A stretch of 47,073 nt of DNA from Kiritimatiellia bacterium (lineage in GTDB: Bacteria; Verrucomicrobiota; Kiritimatiellia; RFP12; UBA1067): assembly GCA_017405115.1 (NCBI GenBank), contig JAFRBA010000060.1, positions 1-47,073 of the forward strand. The letters run 5' to 3'. Shown here piece after piece: positions 23,244 to 32,759 of this stretch. The translations under genes were made by a program, and so were the position numbers. How positions within the stretch are numbered: the first letter of the stretch is position 1; each line of letters begins with the position of its first letter. The notes under the pieces were generated by a model that ran no database searches, had not been told where the DNA came from, and was given only the letters and a program-made list of their open reading frames with translations.

Positions 23244-24413
23244 CTATCGATGGGACTTCCGCCATGCCGCCGGCGAGGAGCCGTGGCGGAGTTTGAACAG
23301 ACGTGTGAAGTACGACACATGGCGGAACGCGCAGGTGTTGGCGATTTCCGATATCGGCATGTCTGATTCCGCGAGCATCCGCTTTGCGCGCTCCATGCGC
23401 GTTTCTATGATTGCTTCGTTGATGGAGCGTCCGTCCACCTGTCTGAACCGCATGTCTAAAAGACGCCTCGAGACGCCGAGGTGTCTGGCAACGGTCTCAG
23501 GCGTTATGCCGAGGTGGGCGTGGCACCGAATGTAGTCGGCTGCGTCGACCGCAAGGTTGTAGCCAGTCGTCTTTGCCCGCGTCGACTCGCGATCGAAGAA
23601 CATGTGCCCGCGCGTCAGAACGTGGCGCACGGGTTGCGGCGTCCGCGCTCGGAGCAGCTTCTCCATCTCCCGTCCGGCGCTTTCCCCGAGCCCGACGTGG
23701 TCCGGGCAGAGGCTCGACAGCCGGGGCGCGTTCGAGAGGCAGTAGAACTCGTCGTTGTCCACCCCCACGATCGAGATGCCGGTGGGCACGGGTATAGCGC
23801 ATTCCGCGCAGATGTCCGCGACTAAGCGGGCGTGGTGGTCGTTGGCGACGAACAGGGCCGCGGGGCGGGGCAGGGACACGAGCCACTTCCTGAGATTGCC
23901 CCGGACGTCTTCGCCGAAGCCCTGCTCCGGCCGGCTGAACGCCGTCGCCGCTATGCCATTCGCCCGAAGCGCCGCGCGGAAGCCCTTTTCCCTGAGCAGC
24001 GAATACGCGACGCGCCCCGTCGGCACGAACGCATACGTCCTGAACTTTCCGAGGCCCATGAGGAGCTTTGCGGCGCTTCGCCCAAGCCCCTCGTCGTCGA
24101 CGAGCGTGTACGTGATGTCGCGCTTTCGCCGCTTCAGCGCCGTCTGCCCGAGCGTCGCGGACACGATCTTCATCTTCGACTCCGCGACGATCTCCTCCAG
24201 ATCCGGCGGCAGGTCCCGCAGCATGATCGCTCCGGCGACCCCGTCGCCCTCCATCCTGGCGAACGCGGCCTTGCTGATCGATGCGTCGTTGGGAAGGGTC
24301 TGGAGCATCCATCCGCCGTGCGTCCGTATCCAGGCGAAGAGCCCCGTCGCGAAGTCCCGTGCGGACTGCGACGAGAAGTCGATTATCGCCACGACTTTCA
24401 ATGGTCTTTTCAT
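23244..24413 (-). CDS. XylR-type regulator: sugar-binding domain plus AraC DNA-binding domain
   Basis: A 389-residue regulator. Residues 1-270 form a LacI/periplasmic-binding-protein fold (KVVAIIDFSS, FVANDHHARLVADIC, GISIVGVDNDEFYC), which senses a sugar. Residues 285-389 form an AraC double helix-turn-helix (GITPETVARHLGVSRRLLDMRF and ISEIANTCAFRHVSYFTRLFKLRHG). This is the layout of E. coli XylR. The start is supported by the fold and by an extended -10 only 9 nt upstream. It is divergent from the DUF4838 pair at 24543 and convergent with the operon ending at 23180. It probably regulates the DUF4838 genes. Confidence 0.92.
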   Translation of the reverse strand: MKRPLKVVAIIDFSSQSARDFATGLFAWIRTHGGWMLQTLPNDASISKAAFARMEGDGVAGAIMLRDLPPDLEEIVAESKMKIVSATLGQTALKRRKRDITYTLVDDEGLGRSAAKLLMGLGKFRTYAFVPTGRVAYSLLREKGFRAALRANGIAATAFSRPEQGFGEDVRGNLRKWLVSLPRPAALFVANDHHARLVADICAECAIPVPTGISIVGVDNDEFYCLSNAPRLSSLCPDHVGLGESAGREMEKLLRARTPQPVRHVLTRGHMFFDRESTRAKTTGYNLAVDAADYIRCHAHLGITPETVARHLGVSRRLLDMRFRQVDGRSINEAIIETRMERAKRMLAESDMPISEIANTCAFRHVSYFTRLFKLRHGSSPAAWRKSHR

Positions 24414-24422
24414 TGCCGGGGA

Positions 24423-24428
24423 ATTATA
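24423..24428 (-). promoter_or_regulatory. Extended -10 of the XylR-type regulator (near-leaderless)
   Basis: On the minus strand AATATGA-TATAAT is followed 9 nt later by the ATG. The predicted leader is about 2-3 nt and has no ribosome binding site. Confidence 0.6.
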
Positions 24429-24437
24429 TCATATTTC

Positions 24438-24492
24438 TTGCCGGAGAATGCAATCGCCGAATTGCGACGGCAACGTTTTCTTGCTTCAAAGT
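24438..24492. promoter_or_regulatory. Candidate operator cluster between regulator and DUF4838 genes
   Basis: TTGC-8 nt-GCAA occurs at 24438-24453 and again 43 bp downstream at 24481-24496, each preceded by TTTC. A third, tighter TTGC-4 nt-GCAA lies at 24462-24473. The downstream copy overlaps the -35 region of the gene at 24543. Symmetric sites repeated about four helical turns apart suit a dimeric sugar-responsive regulator. Confidence 0.45.
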
Positions 24493-24508
24493 GCAAGCGG
24501 GATTTTGC

Positions 24509-24514
24509 TATAAT
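24509..24514 (+). promoter_or_regulatory. Extended -10 for the DUF4838 pair
   Basis: TGC-TATAAT, an extended -10. Transcription should start near 24521, about 22 nt before the ATG at 24543. The ATG at 24513 lies inside the -10 and cannot be the start. Confidence 0.6.
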
Positions 24515-24542
24515 GTCCACAATTGCGCCATCTAATGCAAAC

Positions 24543-27140
24543 ATGAAAACGATTCAGACAATGAGAACGAGCTGTGTCTTGCTCCTGGCCACCGGCGCGG
24601 CGGCGCTGCCCGGCATCGGAGCACCCGTTGGATGCGCCGGCTACGACGAGCCGGTCCTGCGCGCCCTGCGCGCGGAGTGGAAGGCGTTCCGCGAGAGCTT
24701 CGAGCCTGACTACTCCGACGGGTCGAAGCACCTTCTCCCGAAGGAGGGGAACCGTTTCGCCGAGCCGTTCGTCCTCGTGAAGGACGGCAAGCCTGCCGCG
24801 CAGATCGTCTACAAGGCGAGCAACTGGTGGTATGACGCGCTCTACACGGAAGTCACGAAGAACGCGGCTGAGGAGCTCCAGTCGCTTGTGAAGATGCTGA
24901 CGGGCGTGACGCTGCCGGTCAACCCCGTCAAGGGGCCCGACAAGGACCTGCCGGCGGTCATGGTCGGCAAGGGGGTGTTCTTCCCGTTCGACATGGGCAA
25001 CAGGAAGCCGGGGACGAAGAAGGGGTGGAACGACCACCTGACGCAGGAGATGGTCGACGTCGTGAAGGGCGACCTCGCCGCGCTCCGCGGCTCCGACGGG
25101 TTCGCGATCCGCCGCTTCGGGCGCAACCTGCATGTCTACGGTGCGGACGAGAAAGGCGCGCTGAACGGCGTCTACGCGCTCGTCGAGAACAACACCGACC
25201 TCATCTTCGCCCGTCCGGACGAGACGATCGGCACCGTCTACACGCCGCTCGACGGCAATCTCTCCCTCGTATGGGGCGACGGCGTGGTCGAGAGGCCGTC
25301 CATGACGATGCGCGGATTCTGGAACATCTGCCATCCGCGCTACTACAACGGCAACTTCCTCAACCAGACGATCGACCAGGCGCGGAAGTGGAGCGACGCG
25401 AACCCCGTCATGCGCGGCGGGCACAACTCCGGCAACTTCGTGCCGCCGTCTTCGGAGCGCCCCGACCTGCACGGGCTCGTCTCGGGCAAGCGCGGCGACT
25501 ACGGGTTCATGCTCTGCTTCTCGAATCCCGCTCTCGCCCCGGTGTTCGTCGACAACGTCCTGCGCTACGCCGACCAACGCGCGATGTCCAGGATGTCCGG
25601 CATAGGCATCTCGCTCGACGACACGACCAACTGGTGCGAGTGCAGGGAGTGCGCGAAGCCGCTGCGGCTCGGGGACGGCACGGTGGTCGAGCATTCCGAC
25701 CCCGCGTTCATGTCGACGCAGTGGTTCCGGCTCATAAACCGCGCGGCCGACGCCGTTGCGGAGGCGCACCCCGGCAGGCGGATCCAGACGCTCGCGTACT
25801 TCCAGACGGCCGAACCGCCGAAGTGCCCGGTTTCGGAGAACCTCGTTGTCGGGTACTGTCCCTACATGCGCGCGAACGACACCAACCCCGTGTTCTGCGA
25901 GGAGAACCTCGTGTGGCTCGACCGCTGCGAGCGGTGGGGCGCGAAGGTGCCGGATCCGCGCCGGCTCTACCTTCGCGGCTACGACGGCCTCGGGCTCGTC
26001 TTCCCGCGTCCCCTCGGCCACGTGCACAAGATCGACTGGAAGCTCTACACGCGGCACGTCTGCGGCTTCATGCACGAGAGCTCGGCGCAGAGCGTCGACA
26101 GGATCGAGAAGGACGGCTCGCCCAGCAAGACTGCGGCCATATTCGACTACTCGGCGATCGAGTACTACGTGATGTCCCGGCTCATGTGGAACCTCGACTC
26201 CGACGTTGAGCAGCTCTACAAGCGCTTCTGCTGGCGCGCGTTCCGCGAGGCGGCGGTGCCGATGGAGCGCTTCTACGGCACGATCCGCCGCGCATGGATG
26301 CGGAAGTTCGTCCCGAGCTCCATCGGCGAGGACGGGCAGAACGCCACGAAGGTCTACATAATCGACGGCGGGCTGGAGGGCGAGCTGCGCGGCTACCTCG
26401 ACGACGCGCTGGCGAAGGCGCGCCACCCCGCGTCGAAGGCGCTCGTCGAGCGCGTGAAGAACCGGTTCGAGTTCTTCGTCGACAAGGTGAAGAACGCGAG
26501 GACGAGCTCCCTGAACGTGCCGCTCGTGCCGTTCGCGAAGGACCCCGGGTTCGACGACGCAGACTGGAAGCTCGCCGCGACGATTGACCACCTGTACGAA
26601 CCCGTAAAGGCGATTCGCGACAACAAGGAGGTCGAGGGGGCGTATCCGGCGCGGATCGACCTCGCGCACGACGGCAAGTGCCTCTACGTCCGCGCTGTGC
26701 TCTGGGAGGACATGGAGAAGATCTCGTGCACTCCGCGCGGAGCCGTGACGGGCGATTCCGCGACGGACGAGAAGATCTTCGGTTCGCGCGTCGAGTTCTT
26801 CTTCGGCGACAATTTCAAGCCCGGCACGTACTATCTCATCCAGGCGGACAACGCCGGTGCCGTCGCGGACTACTGCGGGTACGACCCGTCGTGGAACAGG
26901 AAGGACGCGCGCGTCGAGACGCGCAAGTACGACGACAGGTGGGCGGTGCTCATGAAGATTCCGTTGCCGGAGATCGGCATGGACATCATCGCCGACAACA
27001 CGCTCAAGGCGGCCTTCATCCGCCTCCGCCTGACGCGCGACAAGGACGAGAAGGGTCAGAGCGTTGGCGACTGCACGTCGTGGAAGTACTCGTTCTTCCA
27101 CAGGTATTCGTCGTTTGGAACACTTACACTGCAGAGGTGA
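24543..27140 (+). CDS. DUF4838 glycosidase-like protein with CBM9-type domain, paralogue 2
   Basis: An 865-residue secreted protein, a close paralogue of 20658-23180 along its whole length: a signal peptide (cleavage near residue 30), an alpha-glucuronidase-like N-terminal domain, a DUF4838 barrel with the CxCxxC motif as CECREC, and a C-terminal family-9-type carbohydrate-binding domain (DADWKLAATIDHLYEP...YYLIQADNAGAVADYCGYD). ATG 24543 is chosen because it follows the -10 at 24509; no good ribosome binding site is visible. It lies 5 nt before paralogue 3. Divergent from, and probably controlled by, the XylR-type regulator. Confidence 0.85.
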   Translation: MKTIQTMRTSCVLLLATGAAALPGIGAPVGCAGYDEPVLRALRAEWKAFRESFEPDYSDGSKHLLPKEGNRFAEPFVLVKDGKPAAQIVYKASNWWYDALYTEVTKNAAEELQSLVKMLTGVTLPVNPVKGPDKDLPAVMVGKGVFFPFDMGNRKPGTKKGWNDHLTQEMVDVVKGDLAALRGSDGFAIRRFGRNLHVYGADEKGALNGVYALVENNTDLIFARPDETIGTVYTPLDGNLSLVWGDGVVERPSMTMRGFWNICHPRYYNGNFLNQTIDQARKWSDANPVMRGGHNSGNFVPPSSERPDLHGLVSGKRGDYGFMLCFSNPALAPVFVDNVLRYADQRAMSRMSGIGISLDDTTNWCECRECAKPLRLGDGTVVEHSDPAFMSTQWFRLINRAADAVAEAHPGRRIQTLAYFQTAEPPKCPVSENLVVGYCPYMRANDTNPVFCEENLVWLDRCERWGAKVPDPRRLYLRGYDGLGLVFPRPLGHVHKIDWKLYTRHVCGFMHESSAQSVDRIEKDGSPSKTAAIFDYSAIEYYVMSRLMWNLDSDVEQLYKRFCWRAFREAAVPMERFYGTIRRAWMRKFVPSSIGEDGQNATKVYIIDGGLEGELRGYLDDALAKARHPASKALVERVKNRFEFFVDKVKNARTSSLNVPLVPFAKDPGFDDADWKLAATIDHLYEPVKAIRDNKEVEGAYPARIDLAHDGKCLYVRAVLWEDMEKISCTPRGAVTGDSATDEKIFGSRVEFFFGDNFKPGTYYLIQADNAGAVADYCGYDPSWNRKDARVETRKYDDRWAVLMKIPLPEIGMDIIADNTLKAAFIRLRLTRDKDEKGQSVGDCTSWKYSFFHRYSSFGTLTLQR

Positions 27141-27145
27141 CGGAG

Positions 27146-29536
27146 ATGCGTACGGCTGTTTTCCTCCTTGTGCTTTCTGCCGCGTTCGCATCGGGCGCGG
27201 CGGAGCGAGACGTTACGGTTTGGCGGCTGCCGCTCGACGCCTCGAAGTGGAGCGGCGACGGGCGCAGCGACGGTTCGGTGTCGGTGCTGGAGGAAGGCGG
27301 GACGCGCTTCCTCCGCCTGTCGTGCACGCGCAACACGAACGACTGGGGCTTCGCGGCGCACGCCGTCCTTCCGGAGCGGTGGACGGTCCCTGAGGGACGG
27401 CTAATGGTGCGCTGCCGCGTGCGCCAGAGCCGCCGCGTGATGATGGGCGCGTTCTGGGGCATGTGGTATTCGCCGCGCCGCGCGTTCGGCAAGCCGGTGT
27501 ATGTGGCGTCCGCCCCGATGCAACGGCTGATCGACGAACTCCACCTCGACACCTTCCCGGTCGGCGTGTGGATCGACTGCGAGGAAGACGCCCGGTGCCT
27601 CACGAACATCGTCGACCGCTTCACGGTGACGCTGAACGTCCAGGGCGGCAAGCCGGGCGAACAGACGAGCGTCGACATCGCGGACTTCGAGCTCTTCATG
27701 CGCGACGACCCGGAGACCGTCGCGAAGCGGGCGGAGTGGGAGAGCTTCCGCCGGAACTTCCGCGCGGACTATTCCGACGGGTCGAAGCACCTTCTGCCGA
27801 AGGAGGGGAACCGCTTCAAGGCGCCGTTCCGCGTGGCGGAAGGCGGCAAGCCCGCCTGCCAGATCGTCGTCGCGAGCACGCCGTGGTGGTATGAGAAGCT
27901 GTGCAACGAGACTACGGCGAAGGCCGCGTCCGAGCTCCAGCGCCTCCTCCGGCTCATTACGGGGGCGGAGGTGCCGGTCGTCGGGCTGCACGGGCTGAAG
28001 GAGGAAATCCCCTCGATCTTCGTCGGCAAGGGGTGCTTCCGCTTCGCCGGGACGTGGCGCGCCAAGAGCATGTGGCAGCGCCGCGCCACGAACAGCGACG
28101 ACCCGGCGTTCTTCGAGATGGAGCGCGACCTCGCGGCGCTGGAAGGAACCGACGGCTTCGCGATCCGCTCGCTCGGGCGCGACGTCTACGTCTACGGCGC
28201 GTCCGAGAAGGGCGCGATGAACGGCGTCTACGCGCTCGTCGAGAACAACACCGACTTCATCGCGGTGCGCCCGAACCCGAAAATCGGCTGCGTGTTCACG
28301 AAGAGCCCAGACCTCTCCCTCGTCTGGGGAGAGAAGGTCCTGGACGTCCCGAAGGGGAACGTGCGCGGGTTCTGGAACACGCTCGGGTTCGAGTACTGGA
28401 ACGCCAACCGCTGCTCCAATTCGCCGCGCCCGTGGACGGACGCGCTGCCGTACACGCGCGGCGGGCACAACATCAGCAACTTCCTTCCGCGCTTCGAGGA
28501 GCATCCCGAATACTACGGGCTCTACGACGGCCGCCGCGACAAGGCGTACGGCAACATGCAGTGCTTCGCGAAGCCGGACTTCGACAGCGTGACGCTTTCG
28601 CTCGTGAAGAACTTCGCGCGGGCGGTGCAGATGACCGAGCTCGCGGGGCTTTCGGTTTCGCTCGACGACAGCAGGCGCTGGTGCCAGTGCGACCTCTGCC
28701 AGGCGCCGATCCGGCTGCCGGACGGGTCGGTCGTCGACCCGCGCGACCGCGACTTCATGTCGACGCGCTACTTCCTCTGGCTGAACAAGGCGGCGCGCGA
28801 ACTCGCGGCGGCGCATCCCGGCAAGGGCGTCAAGACGATCGCGTACTTCCAGAGCGTCGAGCCGCCGCGCTGCGACATCGAGCCGAACATCGGCGTCGGG
28901 TTCTGTCCGTACCCCGTCGCCGACGACCTCGCGCCGGTCTTCATGCCGCAGAACATGCGCTGGCTCAGGCGCCTCGCGGGCTGGTCGAAGAAGGTGCCGC
29001 GCAGCCGGCTCTACATACGCGGCTACGACGGGCTGGGAATGGCGTTTCCGCGTCCGCTCGCGCACACGCGCGCCCGCAACCTCCGGGAGTTCTACCGGTA
29101 CGCCGACGGCATCGACTCCGAGTCGGTGGCGTCGTCGCGCGACGGCCCCGACCCCCGGACGCACGAACGCTCCTCGACGATGGACACGATGGACATCACG
29201 GCGATCGAATACTGGGTGACGATGCGGCTGTACTGGAATCCGGACGAGGACGTGGAGCAGCTCTACAAGAAGTTCTGCTGGCGGGCGTTCCGCGAGGCGG
29301 CCGTTCCGATGGAGCGGTTCTACGGCGCATTCCGCGAGGAGATCATCCGCGCCGGAGTGCATCCCAAGTGGAATTTCGACGTGGGTACGCTCAAGTGCCT
29401 CGACGAACTCCGCGCCCGGCTCGACGAGGCGGAGGCCGCGGCGAAGCATCCGGTCAGCGCGCAGCTTGTCGCGTGCGCGAAGCGGCGGTTCCTGGAACTG
29501 GTCGAAGCGTCGAAAGCCAAGAAGGCGAAGAAGTGA
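27146..29536 (+). CDS. DUF4838 glycosidase-like protein, paralogue 3, rearranged accessory domain
   Basis: A 796-residue secreted protein. The signal peptide (residues 1-19, ASGA) is followed by an extra 170-residue beta-rich domain absent from paralogues 1 and 2. The shared part then begins at AEWESFRRNFRADYSDGSKHLLPKEGNRF and continues through the alpha-glucuronidase-like domain (GFAIRSLGRDVYVYGASEKGAMNGVYALVEN) and DUF4838 (CxCxxC as CQCDLC). It stops after the barrel, with no family-9-type domain. So the accessory domain is N-terminal here and C-terminal in its siblings. The start is supported by GACGGAG directly upstream. Co-transcribed with paralogue 2. Confidence 0.85.
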   Translation: MRTAVFLLVLSAAFASGAAERDVTVWRLPLDASKWSGDGRSDGSVSVLEEGGTRFLRLSCTRNTNDWGFAAHAVLPERWTVPEGRLMVRCRVRQSRRVMMGAFWGMWYSPRRAFGKPVYVASAPMQRLIDELHLDTFPVGVWIDCEEDARCLTNIVDRFTVTLNVQGGKPGEQTSVDIADFELFMRDDPETVAKRAEWESFRRNFRADYSDGSKHLLPKEGNRFKAPFRVAEGGKPACQIVVASTPWWYEKLCNETTAKAASELQRLLRLITGAEVPVVGLHGLKEEIPSIFVGKGCFRFAGTWRAKSMWQRRATNSDDPAFFEMERDLAALEGTDGFAIRSLGRDVYVYGASEKGAMNGVYALVENNTDFIAVRPNPKIGCVFTKSPDLSLVWGEKVLDVPKGNVRGFWNTLGFEYWNANRCSNSPRPWTDALPYTRGGHNISNFLPRFEEHPEYYGLYDGRRDKAYGNMQCFAKPDFDSVTLSLVKNFARAVQMTELAGLSVSLDDSRRWCQCDLCQAPIRLPDGSVVDPRDRDFMSTRYFLWLNKAARELAAAHPGKGVKTIAYFQSVEPPRCDIEPNIGVGFCPYPVADDLAPVFMPQNMRWLRRLAGWSKKVPRSRLYIRGYDGLGMAFPRPLAHTRARNLREFYRYADGIDSESVASSRDGPDPRTHERSSTMDTMDITAIEYWVTMRLYWNPDEDVEQLYKKFCWRAFREAAVPMERFYGAFREEIIRAGVHPKWNFDVGTLKCLDELRARLDEAEAAAKHPVSAQLVACAKRRFLELVEASKAKKAKK

Positions 29537-29592
29537 CGGGCGAGAGCCGTTATGTAATACTTAACACTACTAAGAATGAAATGGAGGTTGTC

Positions 29593-31096
29593 ATGAATCG
29601 CATGAAAGTAAAGTCTGGCATGGCCGCGCCGCTTGTGCTGGCCGTCACGGTGCTTGGCGCGTCTAGCGCCGCTTCGGCGGAGACGCCGTGCTGGGCCGTC
29701 CGCGAATGGAAGGGCGCTCCGGCATTGTTCCGGGACGGCAAGCCGACGCGTCATAGACTACTTCCGCTGCAGCCACCGGCTGACTGTCGACAACCTCGCC
29801 CACTACGCGCGGATCGTCAAGGAGGAGTCGGGAGGGCGCCTGCCGACGCTGGCGTTCTACGGCTACACGCCCGACTGGAACTGGACGGTCGAGTGCGACC
29901 ACCGCGACATCTACCGCGCGCTCTGCCTCAAGGACCTCGACATGCTCTCCGCGCCCCATTCCTACTGCCGGCGAAAGCTCGGCGAGGACGGGCTTTTCAG
30001 GTGCTTCGTCGACTCCAACATCCTGCACGGCAAGTACTTCATCGACGAGGGCGACGACCGCACGCACCTCGTATACAGGGACCGGAAATCCGACGATCCC
30101 CGTGTCCCGCGCACGCCTGAAGACACGGACGCGCTTCTCTGGCGCCAGTTCGGCCAGGCCGTCACGCACGGCGTCGGGCTCTGGTACATGGATATCATAC
30201 GGTACCAGTACCGCGACCCCGCCATCCTCAAGACGATCGCCGAGGTGCGGAAGGTGTCGGAGCGTTCGCTTTCCTACGACCGCACGCACATCTCGCAGGT
30301 CGCGCTCGTCACGAATCCCGAAAGCGAGTTCTACATGGCCTACCGGCAGACGGACGGAAACCGCGTGTCGATCGTCTGCTACGGCGACCAGATCGGCGAG
30401 TTCTGCCGAGCGGGCGCGCCGTTCGACTGGTACATCGCCGACGACCTAGGCGCCGTCGTCGAGCGGAAGTACCGCGTCGTCGTCTTCGTCGGGTGCGAGT
30501 ACCTGACGGAAAAGCAGGCGGCGCTCGTCGAGCGGCTCAAGTCCGACGGACGCGCGCTCGTGTTCGTCCATGCGACCGGATACGTCTCGGAAAACGCATT
30601 GTCGCGTCCGCGGATGGAGCGCATCTGCGGGCAGGCGATGAAGCCCGGCACGGTGCGCGGGCTTCTCTTCGAGAAGGACTCCGGCAGGTTCTTCGGCGCG
30701 GGCGAACACCAGGACGGGCTGTTCCTGCCCGACGGCGGCGAGACGATCGCCTGCGGTTTCGGCGAACTCTCGAAGACGCCCGTCGTGACGCGCCGTGCGC
30801 ATGACGGCTGGACGTCGGTCTTCGCCTCGATTCCGCGGCTTGACGCCGCGATGCTGCGGACTATCTACCGCGATGCGGGCGTACACGTCTATACCGACGA
30901 GGACGTCGTCCTCTCGGCCAACAGGAACTGGCTGATGCTCCACACCAATCATGCGGGCGACTACGACGTGCGTCTGCCGCGCACCTGCCGTCGCGTGACG
31001 GACGTGACGACAGGCAGGACAGTCGCGACAGACGCCGACCGGTTCGTGCATCCGATGGGCAGGTTCCGCACGGCCGTCTTCCTCATGGAGGACTGA
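29593..31096 (+). pseudogene. Beta-galactosidase-like glycosidase, internally deleted and frameshifted
   Basis: ATG 29593 follows a good GGAGG site and opens a signal peptide (ending ASSAASA) and the start of a glycosidase (PALFRDGKPTR). At about 29745-29752 the frame changes, and the rest continues in another frame from VIDYFRCSHRLTVDNLAHYARI to the stop at 31096. The continued part resembles the second half of a GH42-like barrel (HGKYFIDEGDDRTHL, FGQAVTHGVGLWYMDI) plus a class-I-glutamine-amidotransferase-like domain (VVVFVGCEYLTEKQAALVERLKSDGRALVFVHATG). The first part of the barrel, including the expected acid/base residue, is absent. I read this as a deletion that also shifted the frame. 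A sequencing or assembly error cannot restore the missing barrel. Confidence 0.75.
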
Positions 31097-31158
31097 TGAG
31101 CATCGTCGCCTCTTTGTCATCATTCCGCCAGATCCCGCGCGTTTTTTCGTGTGAATTG

Positions 31159-31191
31159 TTCTAAATGTCGATCTTGGATTGCGATTTAGAA
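31159..31191. repeat. 33-bp palindrome upstream of the ATPase gene
   Basis: TTCTAAAT (31159-31166) and ATTTAGAA (31184-31191) are perfect inverted repeats. The symmetry extends imperfectly almost to the centre. A second palindrome, CCATTT/AAATGG (31234-31250), repeats the ATTTAGA core. This looks like an operator or a small RNA hairpin. Confidence 0.55.
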
Positions 31192-31208
31192 TCATTGAGC
31201 CCCTCATG

Positions 31209-31237
31209 TTGACTAAATCAAGTCAATTTGATACCAT
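31209..31237 (+). promoter_or_regulatory. Promoter of the AAA ATPase gene
   Basis: TTGACT (31209-31214), a 17-bp spacer and TACCAT (31232-31237). The -35 overlaps an inverted repeat TTGACT/AGTCAA (31209-31226), a possible repressor site. This promoter differs from the ATGG-type promoters elsewhere. Confidence 0.55.
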
Positions 31238-31260
31238 TTAGAGCAAATGGAGGGATTGTC

Positions 31261-32682
31261 ATGGTCGGCAGAACAAAAGAGCTCAAGGTGATACGTGAGT
31301 GTATTGAGGCGGATAGGTCGCGTCTTGTCGTCGTTTACGGGCGCAGACGTGTTGGAAAGACGTTTCTCGTCCGTGAGGCGTTTGATTATCGCTTTACGTT
31401 CACTCACACAGGTCTTGAAAAGGGTGGTCTGCGCGAACAGCTGTCTGAGTTCTGGAGTTCTCTCAAAAGGCAGTGGAATGCAGACTGCAGAATGCCGTCC
31501 AACTGGGTTGAGGCATTTGATCTGCTGAAGGATGCGATTGAAGGCAGCAAGGATTTACGCAAGGCGATATTCATCGACGAACTGCCGTGGATGGATACAA
31601 GGAATTCGGGCTTTGTAAAGGCCGTGGAGGCCTTCTGGAACGGATGGGCGAGCGCCCGCAAGGACGTTGTCATGGTCGTGTGCGGCAGTGCCGCCGCCTG
31701 GATGACGAAGAAAATTCTGCAGAACAGAGGAGGGTTGTTCAACAGGGCGAACCGGACGATTTACCTGGAGCCTTTTACCTTGGCGGAATGCGAGGCGTAT
31801 GTGAGGGCGGAAGGCCTTGTCTTGGATCGCAAGGACATTGCCTCGGCCTACATGGTCTTCGGCGGCGCGCCGTATTACTGGAGTCTTCTCGACAAAGGCG
31901 AAAGCCTTTCCCAGAACATTGACCGTCTTTTCTTCGGGTCACGTCCGGAGTTGGCGGAGGAGTTTGGCAGGTTGTACAAGTCTGTGTTTGCGAATCCGGA
32001 ACCATATGTTGCCGTGGTGACGGCGCTCGGAAAGAAGAAGTGCGGCATGACCAGAGACGAAATCGTCTCATCGGTCGCGGGCATGGAAAACGACGGTGTG
32101 CTTACGACCGTGTTGCGTAATCTGGAGACAAGCGGCTTTGTCCGAAGGTACGTGGAGACCGGAAAACGGAAGAAGGGAAGCGTGTTCCAGCTGATCGACA
32201 ACTACACGCTGTTTTACTTCCAGTTCGTACAGGGCTATGCCGGGCACGACGAGCACCGCTGGACGAACATGGTACACGACCAGCGGCGTCTGACATGGGA
32301 GGGGTTGTCGTTTGAGCGTGTTTGCCTTCAGCATTCTCGTCAGATCAAGGCCGCTTTGGGCATATCGGGGGTGGAGACGGGCGAGTCTTCATGGCGGTGT
32401 GTTTCCGACGATCCAGATGTCAGGGGTGCGCAGATAGACCTTGTCATAGAGCGAGGGGACGGAGTCGTCAATCTCTGCGAGATGAAGTTCGCGTCGGAGA
32501 AATTCGCGATAGACGCGGACTATGCGGCGCGCCTTCGGGAGAAGGTGGGAGCGTTCAAGCGCGAGACGGGCACACGCGACAACTGCCACCTCACTTTTGT
32601 GACGACGTACGGGCTGCGCAGGAACAGCCACTGCGGCATCGTCCAGTCGGAAGTCACATTGGACGACTTGTTCAAGGAGTAG
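31261..32682 (+). CDS. AAA ATPase of the archaeal-ATPase/DUF234 type
   Basis: A 473-residue cytoplasmic ATPase. Walker A is GRRRVGKTFL (about residues 26-35), Walker B is KAIFIDELPW, and the sensor region is VVCGSAAAWM. The C-terminal 150 residues match DUF234, with a nuclease-like fold ending ...GAQIDLVIERGDGVVNLCEMKFA, an E/D...ExK pattern. These proteins are common, often horizontally acquired, and their role is uncertain; defence or toxin-like roles have been suggested for relatives. ATG 31261 is chosen for GGAGGG 7 nt upstream. GC is visibly lower than in neighbouring genes and the promoter is different, both pointing to transfer. Confidence 0.88.
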   Translation: MVGRTKELKVIRECIEADRSRLVVVYGRRRVGKTFLVREAFDYRFTFTHTGLEKGGLREQLSEFWSSLKRQWNADCRMPSNWVEAFDLLKDAIEGSKDLRKAIFIDELPWMDTRNSGFVKAVEAFWNGWASARKDVVMVVCGSAAAWMTKKILQNRGGLFNRANRTIYLEPFTLAECEAYVRAEGLVLDRKDIASAYMVFGGAPYYWSLLDKGESLSQNIDRLFFGSRPELAEEFGRLYKSVFANPEPYVAVVTALGKKKCGMTRDEIVSSVAGMENDGVLTTVLRNLETSGFVRRYVETGKRKKGSVFQLIDNYTLFYFQFVQGYAGHDEHRWTNMVHDQRRLTWEGLSFERVCLQHSRQIKAALGISGVETGESSWRCVSDDPDVRGAQIDLVIERGDGVVNLCEMKFASEKFAIDADYAARLREKVGAFKRETGTRDNCHLTFVTTYGLRRNSHCGIVQSEVTLDDLFKE

Positions 32683-32759
32683 GGTGAGGTGCTCTCGCCG
32701 TCCGGCTCCGAGAAAAGCTATTGCGCGATTGCCCAAAAGGATAGCGACGCAGATTGCCG

